A stretch of DNA of 64,000 nucleotides from an uncultured Methylococcaceae bacterium (GCA_903928685.1 CAIYRS010000036.1:24588-88587); one strand, 5' to 3'. Counted from the first letter of the stretch, positions 16,770 to 29,694 are shown. Made by a program: numbers and translations. Notes: generated by a model from the sequence alone, not told the origin.

Positions 16770-17933
16770 ATGAAAATACTTACCTACACCACCTTGTATC
16801 CCAACGACGTAAAGCCCCGTCATGGCATTTTTGTTGAGCAGCGGCTTAGGCATTTGTTAGGAAAAATGCCAGTTAAAGCCAAAGTGATTGCTCCTGTACC
16901 ATGGTTTCCTTCGCGTTCCGAACGCTTTGGGTCGTATGCTGATTATGCAAGGGTCGCCCAACATGAGCAACGTTACGGCATTGATATTTTCCATCCGCGT
17001 TATCCAGTGATTCCAAAAATTGGCATGGTGTTTGCCCCAGTATTGTTGGCTGCTGCAACCTTGCCAGCGGTAAAAAAACTATTGAATGAGGGATATGAAT
17101 TTGATGTCATTGATGCTCATTATTTTTACCCTGACGGTGTGGCGGCTGCGATTATTGCTAAGGTAGTCGGCAGGCCGTTGATAATTACTGCACGTGGGTC
17201 GGATATCCACTTAATTCCCAATTACCTTTTGCCCAAAAAGATGATTCTATGGGCAGCGCAACAGGCAGATCAAGTGATAACTGTTTGTGAGGCATTGAAA
17301 GGTGAGATGGTTCGCTTAGGAAGTGATGGAGGTAAAATTCATGTTTTGCGTAATGGTGTAGACTTACAGACCTTTATACCTAAAGACCGTATTCCGTTGC
17401 GCAAAGAATTAGGCTTGATTCACCCAACATTGTTATCGGTTGGTAATTTTATTGAGTTAAAAGGCCATCACTTAATCATCGAATCCTTACTGCAATTACC
17501 TAATTATCAATTGTTGATTGTCGGCGATGGCGAGGAATTACCGCGCTTACAGGCCTTGGTTGAAAAGTTGCAATTGCAGGGTAGGGTGCGGTTTTTAGGG
17601 GCATTAAGCCATCAGCAACTTGCCAATGTTTACAATGCCGCCGATGCGCTGGTGTTGGCATCTAGCCGCGAAGGTTGGGCGAATGTGTTGCTGGAAGCTA
17701 TGGCCTGCGGTACGCCAGTGGTTGCTACCGCTATTTGGGGAACGCCAGAAGTGGTACGCACAGCCGCTGCCGGGGTATTGGTGGCAGAGCGCAGTGCAGC
17801 TGCCTTGGCTCAAGGCGTGTTGCAACTATTTGCCAATTATCCAAACCGTCAAGAAACCCGCCGTTATGCCGAACAATTTTCTTGGGATGATACCGTGGCG
17901 GGTGTTTATCAGTTGTTGGCTAGCGTAAAATAA
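16770..17933 (+). CDS. Glycosyltransferase, GT4 family
   Basis: 387 residues from MKILTYTTLYPNDVKPRHG. This start is preferred because GAGG lies 10 nt upstream and homologues begin here; the longer frame adds 14 residues with no ribosome site. GT-B fold. The donor-site motif EGWANVLLEAMACGTPVVAT (about 300–320) carries the E-x7-E pair. IITARGSDIHLIPN and VGNFIELKGHH are typical of bacterial polysaccharide GT4 enzymes. It probably transfers a sugar to a lipid-linked glycan on the cytosolic membrane face. First gene of a three-gene set with a second GT4 and UDP-glucose dehydrogenase. Confidence 0.88.
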   Translation: MKILTYTTLYPNDVKPRHGIFVEQRLRHLLGKMPVKAKVIAPVPWFPSRSERFGSYADYARVAQHEQRYGIDIFHPRYPVIPKIGMVFAPVLLAAATLPAVKKLLNEGYEFDVIDAHYFYPDGVAAAIIAKVVGRPLIITARGSDIHLIPNYLLPKKMILWAAQQADQVITVCEALKGEMVRLGSDGGKIHVLRNGVDLQTFIPKDRIPLRKELGLIHPTLLSVGNFIELKGHHLIIESLLQLPNYQLLIVGDGEELPRLQALVEKLQLQGRVRFLGALSHQQLANVYNAADALVLASSREGWANVLLEAMACGTPVVATAIWGTPEVVRTAAAGVLVAERSAAALAQGVLQLFANYPNRQETRRYAEQFSWDDTVAGVYQLLASVK

Positions 17934-17976
17934 ACCGCTAACCGTTGTAACTCTCTTCTCAAACGCGACTATTACG

Positions 17977-19113
17977 ATGAAAATTCTGTACCATCACCGC
18001 ATTGCTTCCAAAGACGGGCAATATGTCCATATTGAAGAGTTAATCACCGCTTTAAAAGCCCAAGGCCATGAAATTATTATGGCTGAACCCCAAGCGATAG
18101 AAAGTAAAAGTTTTGGCAATAGCTCATCAAGCGTGGCCTTGATCCGCAAGTTTTTGCCGGGTTTTTTGCACGAATTTATCGAGTTTACTTACGCGCTGTT
18201 TGATTTTTACAAGCTTGCACCTTTGGTTGCCAAGCACAAGCCCGATATGATTTACGAGCGCTATAACTTATTTTTCCCTTCTGGCATTTGGGCAAAAAAG
18301 CGCTTTAAAGTGCCTTTGGTGTTAGAAGTTAATGCGCCTTTGTATGAAGAGCGCAAAAAACATAACGGCATTCAATTGGATTGGCTGGCAAAATGGACGG
18401 AACGCTATTGCTGGACGCAAGCCGATTATGTCTTGCCCGTCACCCAAGTGCTGGCTGATAAAGTCATCGCGGTAGGTGCATCGGTGGATAAAATTACCGT
18501 CATCCCCAATGGCATTAATCAAGAGCGCTTTGGCACAGTGATTGATAGCAGTGATGTCGTTGAGCGCTACCAATTGCAAAATAAATTGGTGTTGGGTTTT
18601 ACTGGCTTTGTGCGGGATTGGCATCGCTTAGATAAAGTCGTGCAAGCGATTGCCGATAATCAAGATGCTAATTGGCATTTGTTGTTGGTTGGCGATGGCC
18701 CGGTACGCGCTGAAATTGAAGCGCAAGCACAAGCATTGGGTATCAGTGACCGCGTCAGTATCACCGGCATTATTGACCGTAACGAGGTTGCCCGGTATGT
18801 GGCTACTTTTGATATTGCCTTGCAACCGGATGTGGTCGCTTATGCGTCGCCGCTAAAGCTTTTTGAATACATGGCCTTAGGAAAAGCGATTATTGCCCCC
18901 AACCGTGCCAATATCCGCGAAATTTTAACGGATGGTGAAGATGCCTTATTGTTTGATCCCGAAGCGGAATCTGCGTTCACCGAGCAACTCGCCACGCTTT
19001 GTTTTGATAGCCAGTTACGCAGACAGCTGGGTCTTGCGGCAGCGGCAACCATAGACCGTAAAAAGCTTTATTGGCAGGAAAATGCCCGAAGAGTTGCTAA
19101 TTTACTCAACTAA
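17977..19113 (+). CDS. Glycosyltransferase, GT4 family
   Basis: 378 residues, GT-B fold. Opens MKILYHHRIASKDGQYVHIEEL. The acceptor half has YERYNLFFPSG and LEVNAPLYEER. The donor half has FTGFVRDWHRLD, VGDGPVRAEIE and SPLKLFEYMALGKAIIAPN, the GT4 E-x7-E region. It starts 43 bp after the preceding GT4 stop, in the same direction. With UDP-glucose dehydrogenase just downstream, a uronic-acid-containing exopolysaccharide or glycolipid is a reasonable product. Acceptor and donor are not identifiable from sequence. Confidence 0.87.
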   Translation: MKILYHHRIASKDGQYVHIEELITALKAQGHEIIMAEPQAIESKSFGNSSSSVALIRKFLPGFLHEFIEFTYALFDFYKLAPLVAKHKPDMIYERYNLFFPSGIWAKKRFKVPLVLEVNAPLYEERKKHNGIQLDWLAKWTERYCWTQADYVLPVTQVLADKVIAVGASVDKITVIPNGINQERFGTVIDSSDVVERYQLQNKLVLGFTGFVRDWHRLDKVVQAIADNQDANWHLLLVGDGPVRAEIEAQAQALGISDRVSITGIIDRNEVARYVATFDIALQPDVVAYASPLKLFEYMALGKAIIAPNRANIREILTDGEDALLFDPEAESAFTEQLATLCFDSQLRRQLGLAAAATIDRKKLYWQENARRVANLLN

Positions 19114-19197
19114 TCAAGCCATTAGCCCCGCTTTGTGAAGCTATTTGTTAATAAGGCAGTAAAAATTTAATTACGACGAAAAATTTAGGAAACACGA

Positions 19198-20520
19198 ATG
19201 AAAGTAACAGTATTTGGTTCTGGTTATGTCGGTTTAGTCACTGGCGTTTGCTTGGCAGAAGTCGGTAATGACGTGCTTTGTGTCGATGTGGATGAAACCA
19301 AGATTGCTAATCTTAAAAAAGGCATTGTGCCGATTTTTGAACCTGGCCTCGACGATTTAGTCATCGCTAACCAAAAAGCCGGGCGTTTACGTTTTACCAC
19401 CAATGTCTTTGAAGCGGTCGATCACGGCGTGTTCCAGTTTATCGCTGTCGGTACGCCGCCGGACGAAGATGGCGCAGCTGATTTGCAATATGTGTTGGCG
19501 GTTGCCAAAACCATTGCTGAAAATATGCAGGAATATCGGGTAATTGTTGATAAATCTACCGTGCCAGTGGGTACCGCTGATCGTGTTAAAGAAGTGATAG
19601 AAAAAGTGCAGGATGCGCGGGTCGTCGATATTCCTTACGATGTGGTCTCTAATCCTGAGTTTTTGAAAGAAGGGGCGGCGATTGATGATTTTATGAAACC
19701 AGACCGCATTATTATCGGTACTGATAACGCGAAGGCGGAGAAGTTGTTGAAAGCCCTGTATGCGCCTTTCAACCGTAACCACGAACGCATCATTACTATG
19801 GATGTGCGTTCTGCGGAATTGACCAAATACGCTGCCAATGCCATGTTGGCGACAAAAATCAGCTTTATGAACGAATTGGCAAACCTTGCTGAGCGTTTAG
19901 GCGCTGATATTGAGCAAGTGCGGAATGGCATTGGTTCGGATAGCCGCATTGGGTATTCGTTTATTTATCCGGGTTGTGGATATGGTGGCTCGTGTTTTCC
20001 TAAAGATGTCAAAGCCTTGGAGCGTACAGCTCAGCAAATGGGTTATGAAGCGGAATTGTTGAAAGCGGTAGAAAATGTCAACAATCGCCAGAAAGAAGTT
20101 TTGTTCAGCAAAATTACCCAGCATTACCAAGGCGACTTGCAAGGCAAAACTTTTGCCATGTGGGGGCTTGCCTTTAAACCGCGTACTGATGACATGCGGG
20201 AAGCACCTAGCCGCGTGGTTCTTGAAGCCTTAATTGCCGCTGGGGCAACGGTGCGGGCTTATGATCCTGAAGCAATGGCTGAAGCTAAACGGATTTATGG
20301 TGATAATCCGGGCTTAATCTTGGCTAATAGCGCTGAAGAGGCTTTGCAAGGTGCAAATGCTTTGGTGGTGGTTACCGAATGGAAAACTTTTTGGAGTCCG
20401 GATTTTGATCTGCTGAAAAATACCCTGAAAGATGCGGTAATTTTTGACGGACGCAATCTGTATAAACCCGAATTAGTAAAAGAGATGGGCTTTGTTTACT
20501 ACGGTATTGGTCGGTCATAA
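19198..20520 (+). CDS. ugd: UDP-glucose 6-dehydrogenase
   Basis: 440 residues. It oxidises UDP-glucose twice with NAD+ to UDP-glucuronate, a precursor of acidic exopolysaccharides. The Rossmann motif [15 protein letters not shown] is at 7–21, followed by [16 protein letters not shown] and [14 protein letters not shown]. The catalytic Cys266 is in [14 protein letters not shown] and the C-terminal domain has [16 protein letters not shown]. Full length. It is 84 bp behind the second glycosyltransferase and probably co-transcribed. Confidence 0.96.
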   Translation: MKVTVFGSGYVGLVTGVCLAEVGNDVLCVDVDETKIANLKKGIVPIFEPGLDDLVIANQKAGRLRFTTNVFEAVDHGVFQFIAVGTPPDEDGAADLQYVLAVAKTIAENMQEYRVIVDKSTVPVGTADRVKEVIEKVQDARVVDIPYDVVSNPEFLKEGAAIDDFMKPDRIIIGTDNAKAEKLLKALYAPFNRNHERIITMDVRSAELTKYAANAMLATKISFMNELANLAERLGADIEQVRNGIGSDSRIGYSFIYPGCGYGGSCFPKDVKALERTAQQMGYEAELLKAVENVNNRQKEVLFSKITQHYQGDLQGKTFAMWGLAFKPRTDDMREAPSRVVLEALIAAGATVRAYDPEAMAEAKRIYGDNPGLILANSAEEALQGANALVVVTEWKTFWSPDFDLLKNTLKDAVIFDGRNLYKPELVKEMGFVYYGIGRS

Positions 20521-20791
20521 GGCTTTTTTGTCGTGTTTATAAAACTGCTTGGTAACTCGCGGTTTTATAAACCAATCCGCTAGCGATCAGCGTAATTAAC
20601 CAAATCTGTCCAACAGGTTTTTATGCGATTGCTAGCCATCGTTTGTTTTGCACGCATTTCTTAATCCGTCTATTTACGCGAAATATCACCATAATCCGAA
20701 TTTTGAGTAATCAAAACTAAAAGACTATCAAGGATATGGTATTGTCGATTAAAATGACACGATTTTGAACGCGTCCCCCCGTTATTGTTAA

Positions 20792-22432
<1,641 letters not shown>

Positions 22433-22508
22433 GGTATTTAGAAACGAGTGTTTTGCGTTTGAATAGCATTGCGGCAATTAAGTTTTCTTCAAGCAAACAA
22501 GGTGCAAT

Positions 22509-22985
22509 ATGAACTGGCAAGAAGTCTGCGAACATCCTAGCTTACAAGATTTGCCTTTTAAAATTGAGCTGGATGAAAACGGTAAAATTATTATGAGTCC
22601 GGCAAAGGTTTATCATTCTTTTTTCCAAAGTGAAATTGCATTTTTGCTGCATTCCTCATTGAAAGACGGTAAAACGCTAACCGAGTGCGCGATAAAGACC
22701 AGCAAAGGCACTAAGGTTGCAGATGTGTCGTGGGCTTCATCTGAAGTTTGGGCGATTATTAAAAGCCAAGCCGAAGCTTCAGTTACACCGGAAATTTGTG
22801 TGGAGATTATCTCTAGTAGCAACACTCAAAAAGAAATGGCGGATAAACGTCAGTTATATTTTGAAGCGGGCGCAAAAGAAGTCTGGATGTGCGATGAACA
22901 CGGCGAGATGAGCTTTTTTAATGCCCAGCATCCGTTGATCCATTCTGAATGTGTGCCTGACTTTCCGTTACATATTGACAGTTAA
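22509..22985 (+). CDS. Uma2 family endonuclease (DUF820), copy 1
   Basis: 158 residues of the PD-(D/E)XK-like Uma2 family, widespread in cyanobacteria and some methanotrophs; function not established. Conserved features are VADVSWAS (Asp), EICVEIISSSN (the E-x-E strand) and DKRQLYFEAGAKEVWM. It lacks the long N-terminal arm of the next two copies. Part of a tight tandem: 76 bp after pyrG and 18 bp before copy 2. Confidence 0.8.
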   Translation: MNWQEVCEHPSLQDLPFKIELDENGKIIMSPAKVYHSFFQSEIAFLLHSSLKDGKTLTECAIKTSKGTKVADVSWASSEVWAIIKSQAEASVTPEICVEIISSSNTQKEMADKRQLYFEAGAKEVWMCDEHGEMSFFNAQHPLIHSECVPDFPLHIDS

Positions 22986-23003
22986 TCAAAGCAGGCGGTG
23001 TTT

Positions 23004-23618
23004 ATGGCTTCTGCACAATTGCGTTTTTACAGTCCAAACGACTATCTTGCCGATGAGTTGGAGCGCGACACCAAGCATGAATACCTGAACGGGTCTATTT
23101 ATGCGATGGCAGGGGCGAGCAGAAACCATCAGCACATTATCAGTAATTTGGTGATGACGTTTGTGCAACACCTACGCGGCACGCCTTGCGCCGCTTATGC
23201 TTCGGATATGAAAGTCAAAATCAGTGATTTGGCGTTTTTTTATCCCGATGTGGTTGTCGCTTGTGATGACCAAACCGAAGGCGATGCGTATTACACGGAA
23301 ATGCCGAAAATCATTGTCGAAGTGTTGTCGAAATCGACGCGCCGCCACGATGAAACCACCAAACGGCGGCTGTACCAAAGCCTGCCCAGTTTGCAGGAAT
23401 ATGTGCTGATCGAGCAGGATATTGTCGATGTGGAAGTATGCCGTCGTAGCAACCATTGGCAATCGGAGCATTATTTTATGGGCGATACAGTGACGTTTGC
23501 CGCGCTGGACTTGAGCTTAACGGTGCAAGATATTTACGAGCGGGTGGTTAATGACGATGTCAGCAGTTTTTTAGCGGAGTTCGCGAAAGCATCCACAGAA
23601 GTTGGCGACATTGTCTGA
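23004..23618 (+). CDS. Uma2 family endonuclease (DUF820), copy 2
   Basis: 204 residues from MASAQLRFYSPNDYLA; a GTG six bases upstream is possible. Family motifs: YLNGSIYAMAGASRNHQHI, FFYPDVVVACD (Asp) and PKIIVEVLSKSTRRHDETTKR (E-x-E/K), then LQEYVLIEQD. These are the active-site positions of a restriction-like nuclease fold. Divergent from copies 1 and 3, so not a recent duplication. Confidence 0.85.
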   Translation: MASAQLRFYSPNDYLADELERDTKHEYLNGSIYAMAGASRNHQHIISNLVMTFVQHLRGTPCAAYASDMKVKISDLAFFYPDVVVACDDQTEGDAYYTEMPKIIVEVLSKSTRRHDETTKRRLYQSLPSLQEYVLIEQDIVDVEVCRRSNHWQSEHYFMGDTVTFAALDLSLTVQDIYERVVNDDVSSFLAEFAKASTEVGDIV

Positions 23619-23647
23619 GTACGTTGTTATCAATCGTAGGATAAATC

Positions 23648-24262
23648 ATGGCTGACATCACTGAGTTATCGCAATTGGATCTAAACCAAACCTACAGTTA
23701 CGCCGATTATTTGACTTGGCGGCTTAAAGACGCGGTTGAGCTGATTAAAGGCAAAATCATGTTGATGTCGCCTGCGCCGAATGTGGGACATCAACGGATT
23801 TCGGCTGATATTAACGGCATGTTGTACAACTATTTTAAACATAGGCCTTGTCAGTTTTTTGCCGCGCCATTCGATGTGCGCTTATATGACCGCAAAAAGT
23901 CCATCCTAAAAAGCCAAGAAATTTACACGGTAGTACAGCCGGATTTATGTGTGATTTGCAATCCTGAACTGTTGGACAAACAAGGCTGTAACGGTGCGCC
24001 GGATTGGATTATTGAAATCTTATCCAAAGGCACAGCCAAGCGCGATACCCAAATCAAACACCAGCTTTATCAAGAAAGTGGTGTGCGGGAGTATTGGCAA
24101 GTTTTTCCAGAAGCCGAAGCCGTTTACCAATTTGTGCTGGACGACAATGGGCAATACCAATTAAAAAACATGTACGCCGAAGACGACAAAGCCATTCCAA
24201 GCTTATTTCCTGATTTGGCAATTGATTTGGCGGAACTCTTTGCTGGCTGCGTGGATGACTAA
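23648..24262 (+). CDS. Uma2 family endonuclease (DUF820), copy 3
   Basis: 204 residues. [33 protein letters not shown] opening, [11 protein letters not shown] (Asp), [21 protein letters not shown] (E-x-E/K) and [17 protein letters not shown] place it in the same family. It is 29 bp after copy 2 and 38 bp before kdsA, so the three genes lie within the housekeeping transcript and would be co-expressed with it. Confidence 0.85.
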   Translation: MADITELSQLDLNQTYSYADYLTWRLKDAVELIKGKIMLMSPAPNVGHQRISADINGMLYNYFKHRPCQFFAAPFDVRLYDRKKSILKSQEIYTVVQPDLCVICNPELLDKQGCNGAPDWIIEILSKGTAKRDTQIKHQLYQESGVREYWQVFPEAEAVYQFVLDDNGQYQLKNMYAEDDKAIPSLFPDLAIDLAELFAGCVDD

Positions 24263-24300
24263 CATCCTCAAACATTTTTATATTAAACAAGAGAATATTC

Positions 24301-25134
24301 ATGCAATTATGTGGTTTTGAAGTCGGTTTAAACCAACCCTTATTTTTAATCGCTGGCCCTTGTGTCATCGAAAGCGAGCAACTGGCCTTGGATACCGCTG
24401 GGTATTTAAAAGAACTCACCACTGAATTGGGTATTCCGTTCATTTACAAATCCTCATTCGACAAAGCCAATCGTTCGTCGCACGAAAGCTTTCGTGGTTT
24501 GGGTGTGGAAAAAGGCTTGGAAATTCTGGCGAAAGTGAAAGCGCAAATTGGTGTTCCGGTCTTAACTGACGTTCACGAAGATACGCCATTAGCAGAAGTC
24601 GCCAGCGTGGTGGATGTCATGCAAACGCCTGCATTTTTATGCCGCCAAACCAATTTTATCCAAGCCGTGGCCTCACAAGGCATTCCGGTCAATATCAAAA
24701 AAGGCCAATTCCTCGCACCTTGGGATATGGCTAACGTCGCCAAAAAAGCCAAAGCGACTGGTAACGACAAAATTATGGTTTGCGAACGCGGTGTGTCATT
24801 TGGCTATAACAACTTGGTTTCCGATATGCGTTCACTCGCAGTGATGCGCGACACCGATTGCCCGGTGGTCTTTGATGCCACCCATTCGGTGCAATTGCCA
24901 GGCGGACAAGGCAACTGTTCTGGCGGTCAACGTGAACATGTGCCTGTATTGGCACGGGCGGCAGTAGCGGTTGGGATTGCTGGGATTTTTATGGAAACCC
25001 ATCCAAATCCAGCTGAAGCAAAAAGCGATGGCCCCAATTCTTGGCCTTTGCACCGCATGAAAGAATTGTTGGAAACCTTGTTGATTTTGGATCGGGCCGT
25101 TAAAGCCCAGCCGTTTATTGAAAATACCCTGTAA
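24301..25134 (+). CDS. kdsA: 3-deoxy-8-phosphooctulonate (KDO-8-P) synthase
   Basis: 277 residues. It condenses phosphoenolpyruvate with arabinose 5-phosphate to KDO-8-phosphate for lipid A inner core. Diagnostic segments: [77 protein letters not shown] and [14 protein letters not shown]. The N-terminal AGPCVIES has no metal-ligand-type change that I can verify. Complete; its place before eno is the normal order. Confidence 0.97.
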   Translation: MQLCGFEVGLNQPLFLIAGPCVIESEQLALDTAGYLKELTTELGIPFIYKSSFDKANRSSHESFRGLGVEKGLEILAKVKAQIGVPVLTDVHEDTPLAEVASVVDVMQTPAFLCRQTNFIQAVASQGIPVNIKKGQFLAPWDMANVAKKAKATGNDKIMVCERGVSFGYNNLVSDMRSLAVMRDTDCPVVFDATHSVQLPGGQGNCSGGQREHVPVLARAAVAVGIAGIFMETHPNPAEAKSDGPNSWPLHRMKELLETLLILDRAVKAQPFIENTL

Positions 25135-25169
25135 TAACACGCAGATATTGTTATTCAAAAACAAGCTAG

Positions 25170-25646
25170 ATGAGTAAAGCGAATCGTAAAAAACATTTGC
25201 AACGCCTACAAAAAGCGACGCTACAAAAATACGATCAGGTCAAATTAGCCGATGCGATTACTCATCTCTGTAAGCCATTTGCTAGCGATAGGCTGGATTT
25301 TGACAGCCATTATAATTTGATGGCATTGGGCGTTGCCGCTTGGAATATTGCCTTATCGGCTAACCTTGAAGACCGAAAAGTGAACTTAGTCTCGGTGCTG
25401 GCGGCATTGCCTGAGTTCGGGCAGCCGTTTGAACCGGATACTAACGTTTTCTTTGACATCCAGCCGTTGATGCAAGGCTCATCCGAATCCATCATGAAAT
25501 GCTGTTTGGTGGCGGAACTGATGAAACGCAAAGACGAGCTGTATCCCAATGATGAACGGCATATTGTCGACTTTACGTTTGCGCCAACGCCTAAAGGTTC
25601 GCAGTTACAAATCAAATCCTTAATTCCGAAACGTTCGGGTGGATAA
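25170..25646 (+). CDS. Conserved hypothetical protein
   Basis: 158 residues, soluble. A basic start (MSKANRKKHLQRLQKATLQKY) is followed by a globular segment with DSHYNLMALGVAAWNIALSA and LVAELMKRKDELYPNDERHI. No catalytic motif or membrane segment is visible and I do not recognise the family. It sits 35 bp after kdsA and 78 bp before eno on the same strand, so it is probably in the operon. Confidence 0.65.
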   Translation: MSKANRKKHLQRLQKATLQKYDQVKLADAITHLCKPFASDRLDFDSHYNLMALGVAAWNIALSANLEDRKVNLVSVLAALPEFGQPFEPDTNVFFDIQPLMQGSSESIMKCCLVAELMKRKDELYPNDERHIVDFTFAPTPKGSQLQIKSLIPKRSGG

Positions 25647-25670
25647 CTCATTCACAGAAACATTTTTTAA

Positions 25671-27005
<1,335 letters not shown>

Positions 27006-27017
27006 AGCATGATCGGC

Positions 27018-27046
27018 GGGGATAGCGTTTGCTATCCCCCTCTTTG
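27018..27046 (+). terminator. Terminator/attenuator between eno and ftsB
   Basis: GGGGATAGC / GCTATCCCC, 9-bp stem with GTTT loop, followed by the pyrimidine-rich CTCTTTGGTTTTT. It lies 13 bp past the eno stop and 18 bp before ftsB, so it would reduce read-through into the cell-division gene. Confidence 0.75.
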
Positions 27047-27065
27047 GTTTTTATCTAGTCTGCCT

Positions 27066-27341
27066 ATGAAATATTTAGTGATTTTCCTGGTTTTGTTTAC
27101 CGCGCATTTGCAGTATCGCTTGTGGTACGGCACGGATGGCAGTATTGGGCAAATTAAAGACTACGAGTCGCAACTTGAAGATATAAAAAAGCAAGTTGAA
27201 GATAAAAAACAACGTAATGCAGCTTTATATGCAGAAGTTGAAGATTTACGCCAAGGCCAAGACGCTTTAGAAGAACGCGCCAGAAATGAGCTAGGCATGA
27301 TTAGGGAAGGCGAGGCTTTTTTTCAAGTGATTGAAAAATAG
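27066..27341 (+). CDS. ftsB: Cell division protein FtsB
   Basis: 91 residues from MKYLVIFLVLFTAHLQYRLW. It has a short cytosolic start, one membrane helix (about 2–16), a periplasmic coiled coil (about 26–62, heptads rich in Lys, Glu and Leu) and the conserved C-terminal ERARNELGMIREGEAFFQVIE. FtsB bridges FtsL and FtsQ in the divisome. eno–ftsB adjacency is typical of gammaproteobacteria. The usual next gene ispD is absent here; a flippase follows. Confidence 0.94.
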   Translation: MKYLVIFLVLFTAHLQYRLWYGTDGSIGQIKDYESQLEDIKKQVEDKKQRNAALYAEVEDLRQGQDALEERARNELGMIREGEAFFQVIEK

Positions 27342-27498
27342 GCTAACGATTCGTTTGGCAGATTTAAAACCTTTGCAACATCGCCCACCGTCCAACATTG
27401 TTTAGCAATAACCCGCTATAAAATCGCTTCCATATAATTACTGCAAGCGATACCCCCGCCAACGTTATAATTGCCCTTATTTATCATCACTACAGATT

Positions 27499-28977
27499 AT
27501 GGGCATCCTTAAAAAACTCGCCTCACAAACCGCTGTTTACGGCCTCAGCAGTATCTTCGGACGCTTTCTCAATTACCTGTTAGTCCCGCTTTACACCTAC
27601 TATTTTTCCGCTGCCGAATATGGTGTGGTCTCCGAGTTTTACGCCTACGCAGGCTTTTTTTCGGTAGTGTTGTTGTTTGGTTTTGAGACAGGCTACTTCC
27701 GTTTTCGCGATAAAGACCAACCCTTGCGCGATGTGACTTATTCAACAGCACTGGTATTTGTACTGCTATTGAATGCCGCATTTTTTGCCAGCATTACTTA
27801 CTTTAATCAGCCCTTATCGGCAGCGTTAAATTATCCGCATCATCCCGAATACCTGTTGTGGTTCAGTGGCATATTAACCTTAGATGCCATTGCCGCCATC
27901 CCGTTTGCGCGTTTGCGCGCCGAAAACAAAGCCTTTCGCTTTGCTGCCATTAAGATAATAGAAATTTTGATGACGGTATTTCTTAGCCTGTTTTTCATCG
28001 TCTATTGCCCAAAACTGTACCAACAAAATCCGCAATCGTGGATAGCAACGCTTTACCAACCCAGCATTGGCGTTGGCTATATTTTTATCGCCAACTTAAT
28101 CGCCAGCGGCATCAAATTTCTCCTGTTGTTGCCGCAATTGCGGGGCTTATCCTGGGGATTTGATGCGAAATTGCTGTGGCGGATGCTAAGTTATTGTGCG
28201 CCAATGGTCGTGATTGGTTTTGCAGGTATCATCAATGAAATGCTAGATCGCGCTTTGCTGAAACACCTATTGCCCTACGACAGCCAAACCAATATGCAGC
28301 AGTTAGGCATTTACAGCGCCTGTTACAAGCTTTCTATTTTGATGTCTTTGTTCATCCAAGCCTTCCGCTTTGCCGCCGAACCCTTTTTCTTCGCCTATGC
28401 CGACAAGCACGATGCCCGTCCGGTATACGCCAAAGTATTAAAGTTTTTCGTGATTTTCTGTGTCGGCATCTTTTTGCTGGTCACCTTGTATTTGGATTTT
28501 TTCCAATACTTTCTCGGACGGGAATTCCGCGTCGGTTTGCAAGTCGTGCCCATTTTATTGCTGGCTAATTTGTGTTTGGGAATGTACGTCAACTTATCCA
28601 TTTGGTACAAACTCACTGACCGTACCTTGCTCGGCGCAGCGGTATCGCTATTTGGCGCGTTACTGACCATCGCCCTGAATATCTGGTGGATACCGCTGTT
28701 TGGCTACCTAGGATCAGCGTGGGCAACCTTAGCCTGTTACGCCACCATGGTGATTTTGTCTTATGGCTTAGGGCAAATTTATTACCCGGTCAATTATGAT
28801 ATTAAAGGCATTTTTGCTTATATCAGCGTGGGCTTAGGGCTTTATGGCCTACACGGTTTTGCCGAAACTATCGGTTGGCAACCGTGGCTATTGGCGTCGG
28901 CATTGTTACTGGTTTACTTATTGGTGGTGCTGTTATTTGAGGGTAGGGGGCGATTGCGGGCACTGGCTAAGGCTTAG
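27499..28977 (+). CDS. Oligosaccharide flippase (Wzx/MOP superfamily)
   Basis: 492 residues with about 12–14 hydrophobic segments. The N-terminus (ASQTAVYGLSSIFGRFLNYLLVPLYTYYFS…EYGVVSEFY in pieces) is the polysaccharide-synthesis MOP signature. Further support comes from the PFARLRAENKA loop and the central YCAPMVVIGFAGIINEMLDR. It probably flips an undecaprenyl-linked glycan to the periplasm. It could serve the product of the glycosyltransferase/ugd genes 8–10 kb upstream, though they are not contiguous. Confidence 0.88.
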   Translation: MGILKKLASQTAVYGLSSIFGRFLNYLLVPLYTYYFSAAEYGVVSEFYAYAGFFSVVLLFGFETGYFRFRDKDQPLRDVTYSTALVFVLLLNAAFFASITYFNQPLSAALNYPHHPEYLLWFSGILTLDAIAAIPFARLRAENKAFRFAAIKIIEILMTVFLSLFFIVYCPKLYQQNPQSWIATLYQPSIGVGYIFIANLIASGIKFLLLLPQLRGLSWGFDAKLLWRMLSYCAPMVVIGFAGIINEMLDRALLKHLLPYDSQTNMQQLGIYSACYKLSILMSLFIQAFRFAAEPFFFAYADKHDARPVYAKVLKFFVIFCVGIFLLVTLYLDFFQYFLGREFRVGLQVVPILLLANLCLGMYVNLSIWYKLTDRTLLGAAVSLFGALLTIALNIWWIPLFGYLGSAWATLACYATMVILSYGLGQIYYPVNYDIKGIFAYISVGLGLYGLHGFAETIGWQPWLLASALLLVYLLVVLLFEGRGRLRALAKA

Positions 28978-29234
28978 CATCTAGTCTTTTTTATGGCTTT
29001 TTATGGGTTTCGGTTTTTTTACCAAAACAGTCAGTAACGAAGACAATAAGCTTTCCCCCGTTTTCTGACATTAAGGACAAACTTAAAAAATTCTCAGATA
29101 CAGTGGCAACTTGGTCTTTGATATGACCCGATACGGCCGTAACCAAGCCTCCAAGCGGCTATAGATGTTGTATTTGTCTGTATATATTCGTATGACAAGT
29201 ATAACTGTAATGGACTAATAATTTTGGTATGTGA

Positions 29235-29412
29235 TCAGCGATTGTACCGAACATAAACCATGTGCCAGTGACCAAAAGATGCAGGCAAATCGTGCCAAGG
29301 CGAACCCGTACGGGCTATCCATGGCACTGCTTCAAAATAATCGGTTATTGGCGGCTGTGACGCCACTATCGTTGGATTTGCCGGGTAAAAAATCTTTTAT
29401 ACGTTCCCTTGG
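29235..29412 (-). pseudogene. Remnant of an IS5-family transposase N-terminus
   Basis: On the minus strand, RERIKDFLPGKSNDSGVTAA then NNRLF is read in one frame and then stops. A −1-type shift continues as FEAVPWIARTGSPWHDLPAS and FGHWHMVYVRYNR before a TGA. This is the standard N-terminal region of IS5/IS427-group transposases (GK-D-GVTA-NRLF-EAVLWIARTGSPWRDLP). It has at least one frameshift and no downstream DDE domain. It lies in the 717-bp gap between the flippase and amt. The first 250 bp of that gap show nothing recognisable. Confidence 0.8.
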
Positions 29413-29540
29413 TCATGTTCGATCCATGGTTTTCCAAGGCAAATGGATATTAAAACACGCCAATGGGCTTATTTGTTTAGAATTGGTTGAGAACACTCCC
29501 TAGGTTCGAAGCTCCCTGTTCTTTCAGCGGTGGTCGTATA

Positions 29541-29570
29541 TAGGAGTACATAACAGGTTTTGTACTCCTA
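29541..29570. repeat. Short palindrome, TAGGAGTACA…TGTACTCCTA
   Basis: 10-bp perfect arms around TAACAGGTTT. Same family as the perfect palindrome at 4931–4966 and nearly identical to 35586–35617. Confidence 0.75.
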
Positions 29571-29604
29571 AATCAAAGTGCTTCAACAATTGACATTCGC
29601 TTAT

Positions 29605-29669
29605 GCTTCGACAAGCTCAGGCTGAGCGGTAACCAATTGATTTCGTTCATGCTGAGCTTGTCGAAGGCT
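29605..29669. repeat. REP-like element GCTTCGACAAGCTCAG / CTGAGCTTGTCGAAGGC
   Basis: A palindrome with 15-bp arms and an inner segment holding GGTAACCAATTGATTTCG, immediately downstream of amt on its 3' side. Relatives are at 8350–8466 and 45151–45217. Confidence 0.8.
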
Positions 29670-29694
29670 TTGTTCAGCTCTTCTTTAAAAACTC

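Noticed and set aside
29231..29503. Plus-strand frame of 90 codons near the IS5 remnant
   Set aside because: Antisense to the recognisable transposase fragment; no ribosome site; composition fits a shadow frame.
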